Assembly (NCBI GenBank): GCA_964505325.1
Contig: CAZDHT010000269.1
Coordinates: 1-6,940 of the forward strand
DNA: 6,940 nucleotides
Reading direction: 5' to 3'
From: CAZDHT01 sp964505325
GTDB taxonomy: Bacteria; Planctomycetota; PUPC01
Shown piece by piece: positions 5,504-6,940 of this stretch. Position 1 is the first letter of the stretch. Each line of letters opens with the position of its first letter. A program made the position numbers and the translations under genes. The notes under the pieces were generated by a model. It searched no databases. It saw only the letters and a list, made by a program, of their open reading frames with translations, and was not told the DNA's origin.

Positions 5504-6940
5504 CCGCTCGGGCCAGCACGGAAGGCAGGCCCCGCGCGTTGGGGGGAAACGCGAAGTTGGCCGAAAAGATGTCGCTCGAAAACGAGTGCCTCAAGGTCGA
5601 CATCTCCGTCGAGCCAACCCTGCACATCTCCGTTACGGACAAGCGAAACGGTTTCGTGTGGGAGTGTCCGGGCGCGCCGTTCGCGCTTCACTACTGGGAC
5701 GCGCCCCACTTCGCCGCGCGGTGTTCGCTGGCCGACCAGGCGGACGGGTGGGAGTTCCACCTGGTTCCCGACGAGGACCGGATCGCCGTGCAGTGCGCGT
5801 GGCCGCGGGCCGCCTGCGGGTTCCGGCCGATGCTGCATCTCGACGATGCGTCGCTCGAAATCCTCTTCCCCGGCCGACGACTGGTGGAGAACCGGCAGTT
5901 CGAGGTCCGCGCCATGGCCGTGGACGTCCTGCCCGGCTTCGGCGGCGCGAAGACGGGCGAGGATGGCTTCCTGCTGATCCCGCGTGGGCGTGGGGCGCTT
6001 TGCCCGTTCAACAAAAGCGGTGAACACGAGACCTCGCTGCTGTTTTACGTGGGCGGCGACCGCGGGCTGACCGCACCCGTGTTTGGAATGGCACGGGGGA
6101 CGGCGGGGTTCCTGGGGCACGTCTCCCAGGGCGAGTTCGACGCCGAACTGGTCGTCGCGGCAAACCGCGGCCCCGACCGCGACCTGAACTACGCGCACCC
6201 TCGCCTCCGAATCCGGCTCAATGCCGCCGATCCGCTGCACGACATGGACCACCGGGTCCGTTACACGTTTCTGGCCGGGGACGACGTGTCCTGGGTCGGT
6301 ATGGCCAGGGCCTATCGCCGGTATCTGGTCGAGGAGTGTCGGCAGCCGTGCCTGGGCAAGCGAATCGAGCTCCGTCCGCTCCTCGACCGCGCCCGGACGG
6401 GGCCGGCGGTGCACGTCCAACTGGCCGAGAAGCGCCGCAAGACCCGGATGACCGGCGACGGCGCACTGATGGTGAAGACCCGCTTCGCCGAGGTCCCCGA
6501 GATGGCGCGGCAGATCCAGGGCGCCGGCATCGAGAACGCCGTCATCGTGCTGGTGGGGTGGAACTGCGAAGGGCGGGACGGGCTTTACCCGACCCGGTTC
6601 CCGGTGGAGAGCGCGGTCGGCGGGGCGGACGCGATGAGCCAGGCTCTCGCAGGCGTGCACTCCCTCGGGCTCCAAGTCGGCGCGCTCGATAACTACACGG
6701 ACATGTACCGGCGCTCCCCCGCGTTCAACCGGGATTTCAGCGCCAAGCAACTCGGCGGCGGCCACTGGCGCGGCGGGATATGGGCCGGCGGCCAGTCCTA
6801 CGTGATCTGCCCGCAGCAGGCGCTGGAGCGCCACGCCCGGCGCGACATGCGGCGCCTGCGCGACCTGGGGCTCGAGGGCATGCTCTTGCTCGACCACTGT
6901 CCCGGGCCCGGCGTCCTGCGCTGTTACGATGAAAACCACC
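5500..6940 (+). CDS. Putative glycoside hydrolase, GH101/GH129- or DUF5696-like, 3' end missing
   Basis: The frame is open from ATG 5500 to the right edge (480 codons), so the C-terminus is missing. The N-terminal half looks like a beta-sandwich (LHISVTDKRNGFVWE, then beta-rich sequence), followed by LPGFGG with FLLIPRGRGALCPFN (157-171), a position where I recall DUF5696 proteins having a GYxxxPDGSGAL-type motif. Then come ARAYRRYL (269-276) and a TIM-barrel-like part with VGWNCEGRDGLYP (352-364), ALDNYTDMY (395-403), GQSYVICP and GMLLLDHC (460-467). In GH101/GH129 alpha-N-acetylgalactosaminidases the nucleophile Asp lies at such a strand end, so Asp465 is a candidate; the acid/base Glu would be beyond the edge. 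No signal peptide is seen. ATG 5500 overlaps the previous stop (ATGA) but has a poor Shine-Dalgarno; TTG 5557 and ATG 5569 are alternatives. The family call is from remembered motifs; substrate is unknown. Confidence 0.62.
   Translation, partial: MTARASTEGRPRALGGNAKLAEKMSLENECLKVDISVEPTLHISVTDKRNGFVWECPGAPFALHYWDAPHFAARCSLADQADGWEFHLVPDEDRIAVQCAWPRAACGFRPMLHLDDASLEILFPGRRLVENRQFEVRAMAVDVLPGFGGAKTGEDGFLLIPRGRGALCPFNKSGEHETSLLFYVGGDRGLTAPVFGMARGTAGFLGHVSQGEFDAELVVAANRGPDRDLNYAHPRLRIRLNAADPLHDMDHRVRYTFLAGDDVSWVGMARAYRRYLVEECRQPCLGKRIELRPLLDRARTGPAVHVQLAEKRRKTRMTGDGALMVKTRFAEVPEMARQIQGAGIENAVIVLVGWNCEGRDGLYPTRFPVESAVGGADAMSQALAGVHSLGLQVGALDNYTDMYRRSPAFNRDFSAKQLGGGHWRGGIWAGGQSYVICPQQALERHARRDMRRLRDLGLEGMLLLDHCPGPGVLRCYDENH

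Noticed and set aside
5407..6939. 510-codon open frame on the minus strand, the longest closed frame in the window
   Set aside because: It covers the end of the dehydrogenase and the whole hydrolase, both of which carry family motifs on the + strand. Its translation is low-complexity Arg/Ala/Pro/His with no motif, as expected of an antisense shadow in GC-rich DNA.

Overview
The window is GC-rich bacterial DNA (about two thirds G+C by eye) with GTG and TTG starts, Shine-Dalgarno sites and strong third-position GC bias. Every confident gene is on the + strand. No phylogenetic marker settles the host. The mix of bacterial RadA, unfamiliar envelope proteins and a GH129/DUF5696-like hydrolase fits an uncultured Planctomycetota/PVC or similar Gram-negative lineage, but that is only an inference.

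Layout. Positions 1-783 hold the 3' part of an alpha-helical, HEAT-like protein whose start lies off the left edge. Positions 784-1102 are the only long gap. It holds a possible 45-codon minus-strand small ORF (826-963), a 15-bp imperfect tandem duplication (1011-1040), and a near-consensus sigma-70 promoter (-35 at 1042, -10 at 1066) that fires into radA. From 1103 to the right edge five + strand genes lie close together: radA; a small lipoprotein with a CsgG/LpoB-like fold signature; a six-helix membrane protein with a charged tail; a UDP-GlcNAc 6-dehydrogenase of the WbpA type; and a large protein, cut by the right edge, that looks like a GH101/GH129-related or DUF5696 glycosidase. Gaps are 7, 62, 48 and -4 bp, so transcription from the radA promoter could run through several of them.

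How they may work together. RadA is a DNA-recombination housekeeping protein and probably just leads the cluster. The other four are envelope- or glycan-related by sequence. The dehydrogenase makes a uronic-acid sugar nucleotide for surface polysaccharide, and the overlapping downstream gene looks like an enzyme acting on alpha-linked N-acetylhexosamine glycans. The translational overlap of these two is the most suggestive functional link here. The best candidates for undescribed biology are the intergenic small ORF, the repeat beside the radA promoter, and the dehydrogenase-hydrolase pair. No CRISPR array, tRNA, rRNA, transposase or phage gene was seen.
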